From UBA6115 sp012514225 (GTDB taxonomy: Bacteria > Bacillota > Clostridia > Christensenellales > Aristaeellaceae): DNA of 64,000 nucleotides. Below, piece by piece: positions 8,171 through 16,625 of the stretch; within the stretch, counting starts at the first letter, position 1, and each line of letters starts with the position of its first letter. Where the stretch lies: assembly GCA_036756425.1 (NCBI GenBank), contig DAIOLC010000005.1:29139-93138 (forward strand), in the 5' to 3' direction. Below the pieces are notes generated by a model. The model was not told the DNA's origin. It did no database searches and saw nothing but the letters and a program-made list of their open reading frames with translations. The position numbers and the translations under genes are program-made.

Positions 8171-9340
8171 GTGGAAACGCAGAAGTACAAGGACCTCCCC
8201 CGGCCGGAAAAACGCGCGCGGCTGCTGGAAATCACGCGGGTCTTCCTGCGCCTGGGCGTGGTGGCCTTCGGCGGCCCCGCCGCGCACACGGCGATGATGG
8301 AAGAGGAAATCGTCAGCCGGCGCCGGTGGCTGAGCCGGGAGAAATTCCTGGACCTGATGGGCGCTACCCACCTGATTCCCGGCCCCAACTCGACGGAACT
8401 GGCCATCCACCTGGGCTATTCCCGCGGTGGGCTGTGGGGGCTGCTGCTGGCGGGCGCCTGCTTCATCCTGCCCGCCATGGCGATCGTGCTGGCCTTCGCC
8501 GCGCTCTACGTCCGCCACGGGCAGGTGTCCGAGGTGGAGGGCGTGCTGTACGGCATCAAGCCCGTCATCATCGCCGTGGTGCTGCAGGCGCTGCTGCGCC
8601 TGGGCAAATCGGTCATCCGCGGCTGGCTGCCCGCCCTGTTGGCCGCCGGGTCCGCCGCGCTGTACTTCCTGGGCGTGCCGGAGGTGCCCCTGCTGCTGGG
8701 CGCGGGGGCCGTCAGCATGCTGGTCAAAAACTGGAAGCGCGTCCGGGACCGGCTGTTCGCCCTGCCGCTCTTCCCGCTGGCCGTCCTGCAGCCCCTGCCG
8801 GAACAGGCACGGCATTTGCCGGCTTCCGGGCTGTTTTTCACCTTCCTGAAAATCGGCTCCGTCCTCTACGGCAGCGGCTACGTGCTACTGGCCTTCCTGG
8901 AAAGCGAGTTCGTCGCCCGCCAGGGTGTGCTGACCGGCAAACAGCTGCTGGACGCCGTCGCGGTGGGGCAGTTCACCCCCGGCCCGGTGTTCACCACCGC
9001 CACCTTCGTCGGCTACCTGCTGGGCGGGTTCCCCGGCGCCTTTTCCGCCACTGCCGGCATCTTCCTGCCCAGTTTCCTGCTGGTCTTCCTCCTGAACCCC
9101 CTGATTCCGCGGATGCGCGCCTCCCTCTGGTTCGGCGCGGCCCTGGACGGGGTCAACGCCGCCTCCCTGGCGCTGATGGCCGCGGTCAGCTTCAAGCTGG
9201 CCCTGGCGTCCCTCGTCGACCCGCTGACCGCCGTCCTGTTCGCCGCCGCCCTCCTCGTGCTGATGCGGACCAAAATCAGCTCCTTCTGGCTCATCCTGCT
9301 GGGTGGGCTGGCGGGGTTTGTCGCGAAAAGCGTGCTATAG
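8171..9340 (+). CDS. chrA: Chromate/anion transporter, fused two-domain CHR family
   Basis: 389 residues with about ten membrane helices, built from two CHR domains in one chain. Repeat 1 carries RLGVVAFGGPAAHTAMMEEE and LIPGPNSTELAIHLGY; repeat 2 carries KIGSVLYGSGYVLLAFLESE and VGQFTPGPVFTTATFVGYL, the same pattern. Family members export chromate or related oxyanions by proton coupling; many are of unknown substrate, so the specific anion is uncertain. The start is GTG with GGAG about 11 bases upstream. It stands alone, divergent from the DUF438 gene, and is followed by a GC-rich repeat. Confidence 0.9.
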   Translation: METQKYKDLPRPEKRARLLEITRVFLRLGVVAFGGPAAHTAMMEEEIVSRRRWLSREKFLDLMGATHLIPGPNSTELAIHLGYSRGGLWGLLLAGACFILPAMAIVLAFAALYVRHGQVSEVEGVLYGIKPVIIAVVLQALLRLGKSVIRGWLPALLAAGSAALYFLGVPEVPLLLGAGAVSMLVKNWKRVRDRLFALPLFPLAVLQPLPEQARHLPASGLFFTFLKIGSVLYGSGYVLLAFLESEFVARQGVLTGKQLLDAVAVGQFTPGPVFTTATFVGYLLGGFPGAFSATAGIFLPSFLLVFLLNPLIPRMRASLWFGAALDGVNAASLALMAAVSFKLALASLVDPLTAVLFAAALLVLMRTKISSFWLILLGGLAGFVAKSVL

Positions 9341-9380
9341 TCCATAGGGATGTGCGTTTTAGGGGTCTACCCAGAGATTC

Positions 9381-9442
9381 CATAAAAAAGATGGGGTTGA
9401 GGGGCTGAAAGCCCCTCATGGGGCGCGGGGCAAAGCCCCGCC
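9381..9442 (+). repeat. GC-rich double-hairpin repeat, copy after chrA
   Basis: Begins CATAAAAAAGATGGGGTTGA, then hairpin 1 (GGGGCTGAAAGCCCC) and hairpin 2 (CGGGGCAAAGCCCCG) joined by TCATGGGGCG. The element at 51655-51720 has the same order and spacing. It probably doubles as a terminator. Confidence 0.65.
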
Positions 9443-9512
9443 GTCCCCCCGTTTCTCCACCGGCCATTTTGTTCTTTTCGTGTCCCCCGGCGCCCGTCCG
9501 CGCTCCCGCGTG

Positions 9513-9518
9513 CTATAC
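9513..9518 (+). promoter_or_regulatory. -10 box for azlCD
   Basis: TATACT in the context GTGCTATACTGCG about 30 bases before the azlC start. The -35 region is GC-rich and weak. Confidence 0.45.
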
Positions 9519-9547
9519 TGCGCCATCATGGCTCCGGGGGTGTTTTT

Positions 9548-10246
9548 TTGTTTCTGCGCGCGCTGAAGGCGGCCTTTCCCAGGACCCTGCCGGTGCTGGC
9601 GGGCTACCTGTTTTTGGGGCTGGGCTTCGGCGTGCTGCTGTCCCGCGCGGGGTACGGCGCGGGATGGGCGCTTTTGATGAGCGCGGGGATTTTCGCCGGC
9701 GCGATGCAGTACGTCGCGGTGGACCTTTTCCTCGCCGGCGCGGGGGTGCTGGAGTGCGCGATGATGACGCTGGCGGTCAACGCGCGCCATTTGTTCTACG
9801 GTCTTTCCATGGCAGGCTGGTACGCGGACAGCGGGAAGATGAAGCCGTACCTGGCCTTCTCGCTGACGGACGAGACCTTCGCGCTGCTGAGCCTGACGGA
9901 GGCGCCGGAGAGCGTGCCGGAGCGGTGGTATTACCTGTGCGTCTCCGCGCTCAACCACCTGTACTGGATTGCGGGCAGCTTGCTGGGCGCCTTGCTGGGC
10001 TTGCTCCCCTTCGACCTTTTGGGCATCGAGTTTTCGATGCCGGCGCTGTTCGTGGTGATGCTGGTGGAGCAGTGGCGCAGGAAGCGTGCGCGGCTGCCGG
10101 TGCTCATCGGCCTGGCCTGTGCGCTGGGCTGCCTTTTTCTGCTGGGGCCGGAGCGCTTCACCGTGCCCGCGATGCTGCTGGTCACGGGCGTGCTATTTCT
10201 GTTCCGGCCGCGCCTGGACAAAACGGAGGGGAGGTCTAGGGCGTGA
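9548..10246 (+). CDS. azlC: AzlC-family branched-chain amino acid exporter, large subunit
   Basis: 232 residues with five to six membrane helices. Diagnostic AzlC segments are PVLAGYLFLGLGFGVLL, SAGIFAGAMQYVAVDLF and MTLAVNARHLFYGLSM, followed by FSLTDETFALLS. With AzlD it forms an exporter of branched-chain amino acids and analogues. The start is a TTG at 9548 with GGGGG upstream; nearby ATG and GTG codons are out of frame. The end overlaps azlD by 4 bases (GTGA). Confidence 0.93.
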   Translation: MFLRALKAAFPRTLPVLAGYLFLGLGFGVLLSRAGYGAGWALLMSAGIFAGAMQYVAVDLFLAGAGVLECAMMTLAVNARHLFYGLSMAGWYADSGKMKPYLAFSLTDETFALLSLTEAPESVPERWYYLCVSALNHLYWIAGSLLGALLGLLPFDLLGIEFSMPALFVVMLVEQWRRKRARLPVLIGLACALGCLFLLGPERFTVPAMLLVTGVLFLFRPRLDKTEGRSRA

Positions 10247-10560
10247 GCATCCTGCCGGCTGTCCTGGTCATCGCGCTGGTCACCGCCGCGCTGCGGCTGC
10301 TGCCGGTGATGCTGCTGGGCAAGGGCGGCAAGCCCTTGCCCCCTGCCGCGGCTTTCCTGAGCCGTGCCATGCCCCCGGCCATCATCGGGCTGCTGGTCGT
10401 GTATGCCCTGCGGGGAACCGATCTGTCCGCCCCGCCGCACGGGCTGCCGGAAGCGGCGGGCGTCTGCGCGGCTGCCCTCCTGCAGTACTGGAAAAAGAAC
10501 ACGCTGCTGAGCGTGTTCGCCGCCACCGCCTGCTATATGGCGCTCATCCGCCTGCTGTAA
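10243..10560 (+). CDS. azlD: AzlD-family exporter small subunit
   Basis: 105 residues, GTG start inside the azlC stop. Three to four membrane helices with the AzlD pattern ALVTAALRLLPVMLLGKGGK, AFLSRAMPPAIIGLLVVYAL and a closing NTLLSVFAATACYMALI. It is the partner of AzlC and is normally needed for export. Translational coupling fixes a one-to-one arrangement. A GC hairpin follows at 10585-10613. Confidence 0.9.
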   Translation: MSILPAVLVIALVTAALRLLPVMLLGKGGKPLPPAAAFLSRAMPPAIIGLLVVYALRGTDLSAPPHGLPEAAGVCAAALLQYWKKNTLLSVFAATACYMALIRLL

Positions 10561-10584
10561 CCGCCGTTTGGCGCGGCATCAGCA

Positions 10585-10613
10585 AACCCGGCGTCCTGTC
10601 GCGGCGCCGGGTT
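10585..10613. terminator. Hairpin between convergent azlD and sdaAA
   Basis: AACCCGGCG (10585-10593) pairs with CGCCGGGTT (10605-10613). No long T-run; probable shared terminator. Confidence 0.5.
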
Positions 10614-10689
10614 GATGAACCAAGATTCTTATCATTCCGGAATCCGGGTGGGAGTCCGCGACGGCCCTTCTTCGCTTCCGGGCCGGACT

Positions 10690-11592
10690 TCAGCCCGCGG
10701 CATCCCCTTCCGTGTCCTCCGCGCCCTTTTCCCACAGCCGCTTTTTCCATTCCCGCCCGGTCGGCGTCGCCGCCAGGCCGCCCTGGGCGGTCTCCCGCAG
10801 GGCGAGGGGCATGCCCAGGCCGACCTGGTAGAGGGCGAGGACGACCTCGTCCCAGGGCACGTAGCTTTCCACGCCTGACAGCGCCATCTCCGCCGCGGCC
10901 AGCGCGTTGGCGGCGCCGGCGGCGTTGCGCTTGACGCAGGGCACCTCCACCAGCCCGGCCAACGGGTCGCAGACCAGGCCCAGCATGTTTTTAAGCGCCA
11001 TCGCCATCGCGTGGGCGGATTGCGAGGCGCTGCCGCCGGCCAATTGCACCAGCGCGGCCGCGGCCATGCCGCTGGCGCTGCCGACCTCCGCCTGGCACCC
11101 GCCCGCGGCGCCGGAAATCATGGCGTTGTTGGCGATGACCAGGCCGAAGGCCCCGGCGCAGAAGAGCGCCATCACGGCTTCCTCATCGCTTTTGCCCAGC
11201 TTTTCCTGGGCGGCCAGCAGGACGCCCGGCAGCACGCCGCCGGAGCCCGCGGTCGGGGAGGCGCAGATGACGCCCATGGCGGCGTTGACCTCGTTGGTAG
11301 ACAAGGCGTAGGTGATGGCCTTCAAAAAGGTGCCGTCCGTCAGCCCCCGGCCGGACAGGCGGTATTCCTCCATCTTCCGGGCGTTGCCCCCGGTCATGCC
11401 CGAGTGGGAGTACAGCCCGGTCAGCCCCCTGTTCGCCGCTTCGCGCATGACGGCGTATTGCCGCGCCATGCCGGCATAGACCGCCTCCCGGCTGCGCCCG
11501 CCTTCGGCGGCTTCCCGCCGCAGCATCAGCTCACCCAGGGAAACCCCCGCCTCTTCCGCGGCGGCGACCAGTTCCCGGACGCTTCCAAACAT
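10690..11592 (-). CDS. sdaAA: L-serine dehydratase, iron-sulfur dependent, alpha subunit
   Basis: 300 residues, usual length. It catalyses serine to pyruvate plus ammonia with a [4Fe-4S] cluster that acts as Lewis acid. Conserved blocks: AITYALSTNEVNAAMGVICA, SPTAGSGGVLPGVLLA, MISGAAGGCQAEVGSASGMA and VCDPLAGLVEVPCVKRNA, which supply the cluster cysteines. The C-terminus GLAATPTGREWKK is also typical. It lies 9 bases after sdaAB and is co-transcribed with it. Confidence 0.96.
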   Translation of the reverse strand: MFGSVRELVAAAEEAGVSLGELMLRREAAEGGRSREAVYAGMARQYAVMREAANRGLTGLYSHSGMTGGNARKMEEYRLSGRGLTDGTFLKAITYALSTNEVNAAMGVICASPTAGSGGVLPGVLLAAQEKLGKSDEEAVMALFCAGAFGLVIANNAMISGAAGGCQAEVGSASGMAAAALVQLAGGSASQSAHAMAMALKNMLGLVCDPLAGLVEVPCVKRNAAGAANALAAAEMALSGVESYVPWDEVVLALYQVGLGMPLALRETAQGGLAATPTGREWKKRLWEKGAEDTEGDAAG

Positions 11593-11601
11593 CCCGTCCT
11601 C

Positions 11602-12264
11602 CTATACGTCCAGCCGGACGATGCTGTGAATATGGCGCTGCGCCAGGATGAGTTGCGTGACGTCCTCCGGCACCGCCTGGTCGGTTTCGATGACCATCAG
11701 CGCCTCGCGCCCCCGCTCGGTGCGGGAGACCTCCATGCGGCTGATGTTGATGTTGGCCTGGGCCAGCATGCGCGTGGCGGACGCGATGGTGCCCGCCGCG
11801 TCCTCGTGGAAAATCAGCAGCGCCGGCGCGTCGCCGCTCAGGTGCAGTTCAAAGCCGTCCACCCGGGTCACCTGCACCAGGCCGCCCCCCAGGGAAACGC
11901 CCAGCACGCTGATGCGGTGCTCCCCGGAGACGAGGTCCACCCGCGCGGTGTTGGGGTGGGCGGGCACGGCGGCCTGCAGGTGGAAGGCGTAGGCCAGCCC
12001 GCGCTGGCGGGCGATGTCGAAGGCCCGCGGGATGCGCGGGTCGTCCGTCCCCATGCCCAGCACGCCCGCCAGGATGGCGACGTCCGTCGCGTGGCCCCGG
12101 TAGGTGTGGGCGAAGGAACCGAAAAAGTGGATGTCCGCCCGCTCCGGCTCCCGGCCGAACAGCTGGCGGGCCAATTGCCCGATGCGCACCGCGCCCGCGG
12201 TGTGCGAGCTGGAGGGCCCCACCATCACCGGGCCGATGATGTCAAACACGCTGCGGTACTTCAA
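11602..12264 (-). CDS. sdaAB: L-serine dehydratase, iron-sulfur dependent, beta subunit
   Basis: 220 residues. The N-terminal domain has SVFDIIGPVMVGPSSSHTAG, the serine-binding SSSHTAG signature of the family, and FGSFAHTYRGHATDVAILAG. The C-terminal 75 residues form an ACT domain (ALLIFHEDAAGTIASATRML, NINISRMEVSR) likely to bind serine as a regulatory ligand. The start is TTG at 12264 with GGAG 8 bases upstream; no in-frame ATG lies near. Confidence 0.95.
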   Translation of the reverse strand: MKYRSVFDIIGPVMVGPSSSHTAGAVRIGQLARQLFGREPERADIHFFGSFAHTYRGHATDVAILAGVLGMGTDDPRIPRAFDIARQRGLAYAFHLQAAVPAHPNTARVDLVSGEHRISVLGVSLGGGLVQVTRVDGFELHLSGDAPALLIFHEDAAGTIASATRMLAQANINISRMEVSRTERGREALMVIETDQAVPEDVTQLILAQRHIHSIVRLDV

Positions 12265-12296
12265 TCCCTTGCTCCTGCAATGTTATTTCCCGATCC

Positions 12297-12325
12297 AGTA
12301 TGCGCGGTTCCCCGGGGCTTGTCCA
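12297..12325 (-). promoter_or_regulatory. sdaAB-sdaAA promoter
   Basis: Minus strand TGGACA (12325-12320), 17-base spacer, CATACT (12302-12297), about 33 bases before the TTG start. Confidence 0.5.
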
Positions 12326-12357
12326 GCCGTCCGGTATGCACACAGCCCCATTAAGAA

Positions 12358-12376
12358 GCCCGGCGCAGGGCCGGGC
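12358..12376 (-). terminator. Terminator after pfkA
   Basis: GCCCGGC (12358-12364) pairs with GCCGGGC (12370-12376); in the minus direction TTCTTAAT follows. Confidence 0.65.
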
Positions 12377-12397
12377 GGAGGGGAGGCTCATGGTGTT

Positions 12398-13471
12398 TCA
12401 GTCCCCGAAGGAGATGTTCATGCTGCGCGCGGTGCGGACGATCTGGTCGTCCGGGTCCACGGGCTTGGGCACGCCGGCGATGTCCTCCAGCTTGTTTTCG
12501 CTGATTTCATTGCCCTTCAGGGCGACGGTCAGGCCGTAGCGCCCTTCCTTGATCAGATGGGCGGCGTGCACGCCGAACCGGGTGGACAGCACGCGGTCGT
12601 AGGCGGACGGGCTGCCGCCGCGCTGCATGTGTCCGGGGATGACGGTGCGGCACTCCACGCCGGTCATCTGCTCCAGCTGGGCGGCGACGCGCTGGGAGAT
12701 GTTTTTGTACTCGCTCTGCGCGCGGGCGGCCTCGCGGTCTTTTCGTTTCATCGCGGCTTCCTCCCGGCTCATCGCGCCTTCGGCGACGGCGAGGATGGTG
12801 AAGTTCTTGTCGAGCCGCGCGCGCTCCTCGATGACCTTGGCGACGTTCTCGATGTCATAAGGGATTTCGGGCAGCAGGATGACGTCCGCGCCGCCGGCGA
12901 TACCGGAGTAGAGCGTCAGCCAGCCGGCCTTGTTGCCCATGATTTCGATGACCATGCAGCGGTTGTGGCTGGCGGCGGTGGTGTGGATGCGGTCGATGAC
13001 GTCCGTCGCGATGCCCACGGCGGTATGGAAGCCGAAGGTGAAGTCGGTGCCGTAGATGTCGTTGTCGATGGTCTTGGGCAGGCCGATGACGTTGAGGCCT
13101 TCCTTGGACAGCATGTTGGCGGTCTTGTGGGTGCCGTTGCCGCCCAGGGCGACCAGGCAGTCCAGCCGCATGGCGCGGTAGTTCATCTTCATCGCGTGGA
13201 CTTTGTCCACGTTGTCCTCCTCCACCACCCGCATGTTGCGGAAGGGGGTGCGGCTGGTGCCCAGGATGGTGCCGCCCATGGTGAGGATGCCAGAAAACTG
13301 GGACTGCTGCATGACCTGGTAGTCCCCGTCGATGAGGCCGCGGTAGCCCGCCCGGATGCCGATGATTTCGACGTCCAGGGTCTGGTAGGCCGCCCGGGCG
13401 ACGCCGCGGATGGCCGCGTTGAGGCCGGGGCAGTCGCCGCCGCTGGTGAGGATGCCGATTCTGTAGCTCAT
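12398..13471 (-). CDS. pfkA: 6-phosphofructokinase, group III-like
   Basis: 357 residues. Phosphorylates fructose 6-phosphate in glycolysis. The N-terminal ATP/PPi loop is GILTSGGDCPGLNAAIRG; the catalytic loop is PKTIDNDIYGTD (residues 132-143), followed by the FGFHTAVGIATDVIDRIHTTA helix and the late HMQRGGSPSAYDR motif. By the classic diagnostic residues, a Gly at the '104' site (GGNGT, 110-114) argues for ATP, while Lys at the '124' site (PKTIDND) is shared with PPi enzymes; this combination marks the mixed group III. The Asp normally found in GGDGS is Asn here, which is unusual because that Asp helps bind magnesium. It follows herA by 53 bases with a strong hairpin between. Confidence 0.92.
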   Translation of the reverse strand: MSYRIGILTSGGDCPGLNAAIRGVARAAYQTLDVEIIGIRAGYRGLIDGDYQVMQQSQFSGILTMGGTILGTSRTPFRNMRVVEEDNVDKVHAMKMNYRAMRLDCLVALGGNGTHKTANMLSKEGLNVIGLPKTIDNDIYGTDFTFGFHTAVGIATDVIDRIHTTAASHNRCMVIEIMGNKAGWLTLYSGIAGGADVILLPEIPYDIENVAKVIEERARLDKNFTILAVAEGAMSREEAAMKRKDREAARAQSEYKNISQRVAAQLEQMTGVECRTVIPGHMQRGGSPSAYDRVLSTRFGVHAAHLIKEGRYGLTVALKGNEISENKLEDIAGVPKPVDPDDQIVRTARSMNISFGD

Positions 13472-13493
13472 GAGGACCCTCCGCTCAGAGGAA

Positions 13494-13519
13494 AGGGGGG
13501 CGGCGGACCGCCGCCCCCC
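13494..13519 (-). terminator. Terminator between herA and pfkA
   Basis: GGGGGGCGGCGG and CCGCCGCCCCCC form a near-perfect stem directly after the HerA-like gene; in the minus direction TTTCCTC follows. Confidence 0.65.
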
Positions 13520-13524
13520 GGGGC

Positions 13525-15276
13525 TTACTTGATGCCGAAGACGCCCAGGATGCCGCGGGTGATGGTGCGGCCCACCGAATACCCGGCGCCCGAGGCGGTG
13601 GAGCGGGTGAAGCTTTCCAGCATCCGCTCGCCCAGGCCCTTGACGGTCTTTTGCACCTTGGGCTGGGGCGCGGGCTTCTCCTGCACGGCGGGCACCTGCT
13701 GTTGAGGCTCGTAGCGGCCGGTCTGCGGGTTGTAGACCAGGACCGGCGGGGGCGCCTGGTCGACTTTGCGCGCCTGCTGGGGCACGGGGTAGGCAGGCAC
13801 AGGCGCCGTTTCCGCGGGCAGGGGCGGCTGGTAGGCGGTGGGCTGCATCTCGCGCTCCACGTACTGGCCGGTCGCCGGGTCAAAGACCTTCATGCTGTTG
13901 CGCTGGGGCTGGGGCGCGGGCTGCGCGGCCGGGCCGACGCTGCCCAGGATTTCCTCCGCCAGCACCCGGGCCGTGCCCGCGACGCCCTGGGAGGAGAACT
14001 TGGCCGCCAGCATCTCGTAGGCGCTCTCGCGGTCGAACATCTGGGTGTACTTGTCCTTCAGCTCGCTCGTCTCAATCAGCGTGCTGCGCAGGGAGTCGGA
14101 GATGGCGCCGATGGCGGACTGGGGCGGCAGGATGACGGCCCGCTGGGTGACGGAGGGGGCGCCGTCCTCATCCAGGAAGGAGAGGAGGGCCTCGCCGGTC
14201 TGCAGCTGGGTGATGGCCTGCTCGGTGTCGAAGTCCGGGTTGGGCCGGAAGGTCTGGGCAACGGTGCGGATGACTTTCTGCTCCAGCGGCGTGAAGGCGC
14301 GCAGCGCGTGCTGCACCCGGGCCGCCAGCTGGGAGAGGACGGTGGAAGGCACGTCGGTGGGGTTCTGGGTGATGAAGAATACGCCCACGCCCTTGGAACG
14401 GATGAGGCGAATGGTCAGTTCGATCTTGTCCATCAGTTCGCGCGGGCAGTCCACGAACAGCAGGTGCGCCTCGTCGAAGAAGAAGACCATGCGGGGCAGC
14501 TCGCTGTCGCCCTGCTCCGGCAGCAGCTCGTACAGCTCCGCCAGCATCCACAGCATGAACACGGAATACATGTTGGGGCGCAGGAAGAGCTTGTCCGCGG
14601 CCAGGATGTTAATCATGCCGTTGCCGTTCTCGTCGCGCACCAGCCAGTCCGACAGGTCCAGGCCCGGCTCGCCGAAGAAGAGGTTGCCGCCCTGGTCTTC
14701 CAACACCGCGATGGCGCGCTGGATGGCGCCAACGGAGGCCTTGGCGATGTTGCCGTAGCGCAGGGTGTACTCGTCCGCGCGGTCGCCGGCGTAGGTCAGC
14801 ATGGCGCGCAGGTCCTTCAGGTCAATGAGCAGCAGCCCCTCGTCGTCGGCGATGCGGAAGACGATGTGCAAAACCCCCGACTGGGTGGCGTTAAGCTGCA
14901 GCATGCGGGAAAGCAGCAACGGGCCCATCTCGGACACGGTGGTGCGCACCGGGTGGCCGGACACGCCGTACACGTCCCAGAGGGTGACGGGGTTGGCGCG
15001 GGGCGTGAAGTCCTTCAGCCCCACCGTCTCCATGCGCTGGCGGATTCTCTCGTTCATTTCCCCGGGCTTGGCAAGGCCGGCCAGGTCTCCCTTGACGTCG
15101 GCCATGAACACCGGCACGCCCAGCTGGGAAAAAGCCTCGGCCATGACCTGCAGGGTGACGGTTTTCCCGGTGCCGGTGGCGCCGGAGATCAACCCGTGGC
15201 GGTTGGCCATCTGGGGCAGCATGACGACGGGCGATCCCGCGCTGCTCCCCAACCAGATTTTGTTGTCCAGCAGCAT
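13525..15276 (-). CDS. HerA-like ATPase (DUF853 family)
   Basis: 583 residues. A RecA-like motor domain of the HerA/FtsK class: Walker A SGATGTGKT at residues 31-39, VFMADVKGDLAGLAKPGE, Walker B MVFFFDEAHLLF, and the sensor-like GVGVFFITQNPTDVPSTVL. This family (DUF853, sometimes called NTP-binding YjgR) is widespread but its role is not settled; DNA or protein translocation is likely. The last 130 residues are Pro/Gln-rich with two copies of a short PxTGxY motif (FDPATGQYVE and YNPQTGRYEP) and end in a glycine-rich tail, resembling a flexible adaptor. It has its own promoter. Confidence 0.92.
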   Translation of the reverse strand: MLLDNKIWLGSSAGSPVVMLPQMANRHGLISGATGTGKTVTLQVMAEAFSQLGVPVFMADVKGDLAGLAKPGEMNERIRQRMETVGLKDFTPRANPVTLWDVYGVSGHPVRTTVSEMGPLLLSRMLQLNATQSGVLHIVFRIADDEGLLLIDLKDLRAMLTYAGDRADEYTLRYGNIAKASVGAIQRAIAVLEDQGGNLFFGEPGLDLSDWLVRDENGNGMINILAADKLFLRPNMYSVFMLWMLAELYELLPEQGDSELPRMVFFFDEAHLLFVDCPRELMDKIELTIRLIRSKGVGVFFITQNPTDVPSTVLSQLAARVQHALRAFTPLEQKVIRTVAQTFRPNPDFDTEQAITQLQTGEALLSFLDEDGAPSVTQRAVILPPQSAIGAISDSLRSTLIETSELKDKYTQMFDRESAYEMLAAKFSSQGVAGTARVLAEEILGSVGPAAQPAPQPQRNSMKVFDPATGQYVEREMQPTAYQPPLPAETAPVPAYPVPQQARKVDQAPPPVLVYNPQTGRYEPQQQVPAVQEKPAPQPKVQKTVKGLGERMLESFTRSTASGAGYSVGRTITRGILGVFGIK

Positions 15277-15345
15277 TTCTCAATCCTCCGTTCCTATTTT
15301 CCAGGGACAGGCAATCCGATTTCTATCGGGGCTCCATTCACGCGC

Positions 15346-15374
15346 ATTTTATCATACAAAAGCGCCACGGACAA
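15346..15374 (-). promoter_or_regulatory. Promoter of the HerA-like gene
   Basis: Minus strand TTGTCC (15374-15369), 17-base spacer, TAAAAT (15351-15346). Confidence 0.6.
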
Positions 15375-15464
15375 ACAAATTCGCCGCGTTTGGCCCCCAT
15401 CCGGCGGGGGAAACGCGGGATGAGTCTTTCGGATGCACCCATTTGGGAAGCGGTCTGGCGCCTG

Positions 15465-16625
15465 TCACTCCCCCGCCGGGGGCTCTTCCAATCCTTCCGT
15501 TTCCTTAACAAGCGCGGAAGCCTGGGCGGACATGCCCTCCTCCCTGCCCTCGAAGCCCATCCCCTCGGTGGTGGTGGCCTTCACAGATACACGGGACAGG
15601 GGCAGGCCCAGGGCCCGCGCGATATTGAGGCGCATCTGCGGGATGTAGGGCGCGAGCCGCGGCCGCTGGGCCAGAACGGTCAGGTCGCACTGGTGGGGAA
15701 CGAACCCCTTTTCGCGCATCAGTTCCCGCGTTTTCTCCAGCAGCAGCAGTGAGGAGACGCCCTTGTACTCCGGACGGCTGTCGGGGAAATGCGTGCCGAT
15801 GTCGCCCAGGGCGCAGGCGCCCAGCAGGGCGTCGGTCAGCGCGTGCAGGGCGACGTCGGCGTCCGAATGCCCCAGCAGCCCGGTTTCGTGGGGGATATCG
15901 ACGCCGCAGAGCACCAGGGCGCGGCCCTCCGCCAGGCGGTGGGCGTCGTACCCCGTGCCGGCGCGCAGGCAGCCTGAAAGCAGCCGCTCGGCCATGTCCA
16001 GGTCCTCCCTCCGGGTGATTTTGAAGTTGCGCGGCTCGCCGGGAACGAGCGCCACCGGCTCGCCCAGCCGCTCCACCAGGCCCGCGTCGTCCGTCAGCGC
16101 GTCGGGGCTGGCGGCATAGGCTTTCTCCAGCAGCCCGCGGCGGAAGCCCTGGGGCGTCTGCACGCGGTACAGCCCTTCCCGGGGCAGGGTGCGCGTGGCG
16201 TTCCCGCTTCGCCCGCGCAGGGTGTCGTCCACCGGCAGCGCCGGCACCGCGGCGCCGGTCTGGCTTGCGGCCGCGAGCACCGCACGGATGAGGCGGCCGG
16301 AGGGAAAGGGCCGGGCGGCGTCGTGGACGAGCAGGATGTCCGCGTCCTCCGGCAGGGCGCGAAGCGCGCGCTCCACCGAATGCCGCCGCTGCGCGCCGCC
16401 GGTCACGACGGCGTCCGCGGACAGGCCGGCTGCGTCCATCGCGCCGTAAAATGCGTCCCGCTCCCCCTCCCCGACGGCCAGGACGATATGCTTGCAATGC
16501 GGTTGCAGCGCGCGCAGGGCATGCAAAAACAGGGGCTCTCCGCCCAGGGGCAGCAGGGCCTTGTTCCGCCCGGCGCCCAGGCGCGTCCCGGCGCCCGCTG
16601 CCAGCAGGATGCCGCAGACGCTCAT
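15465..16625 (-). CDS. ispDF: Bifunctional IspD-IspF, MEP isoprenoid pathway
   Basis: 386 residues joining two enzymes of the methylerythritol phosphate pathway. Residues 1-220 are IspD, the cytidylyltransferase, with GILLAAGAGTRLGAGRNKAL, HDAARPFPSG and YRVQTPQGFR. Residues 222-386 are IspF, the cyclodiphosphate synthase, with TGYDAHRLAEG (Asp227 and His229 zinc ligands), GLLGHSDADVALHAL (His261) and DIGTHFPDSRPEY. IspE, which acts between them, is not nearby. The start overlaps the DUF4364 stop by 4 bases. Confidence 0.96.
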   Translation of the reverse strand: MSVCGILLAAGAGTRLGAGRNKALLPLGGEPLFLHALRALQPHCKHIVLAVGEGERDAFYGAMDAAGLSADAVVTGGAQRRHSVERALRALPEDADILLVHDAARPFPSGRLIRAVLAAASQTGAAVPALPVDDTLRGRSGNATRTLPREGLYRVQTPQGFRRGLLEKAYAASPDALTDDAGLVERLGEPVALVPGEPRNFKITRREDLDMAERLLSGCLRAGTGYDAHRLAEGRALVLCGVDIPHETGLLGHSDADVALHALTDALLGACALGDIGTHFPDSRPEYKGVSSLLLLEKTRELMREKGFVPHQCDLTVLAQRPRLAPYIPQMRLNIARALGLPLSRVSVKATTTEGMGFEGREEGMSAQASALVKETEGLEEPPAGE

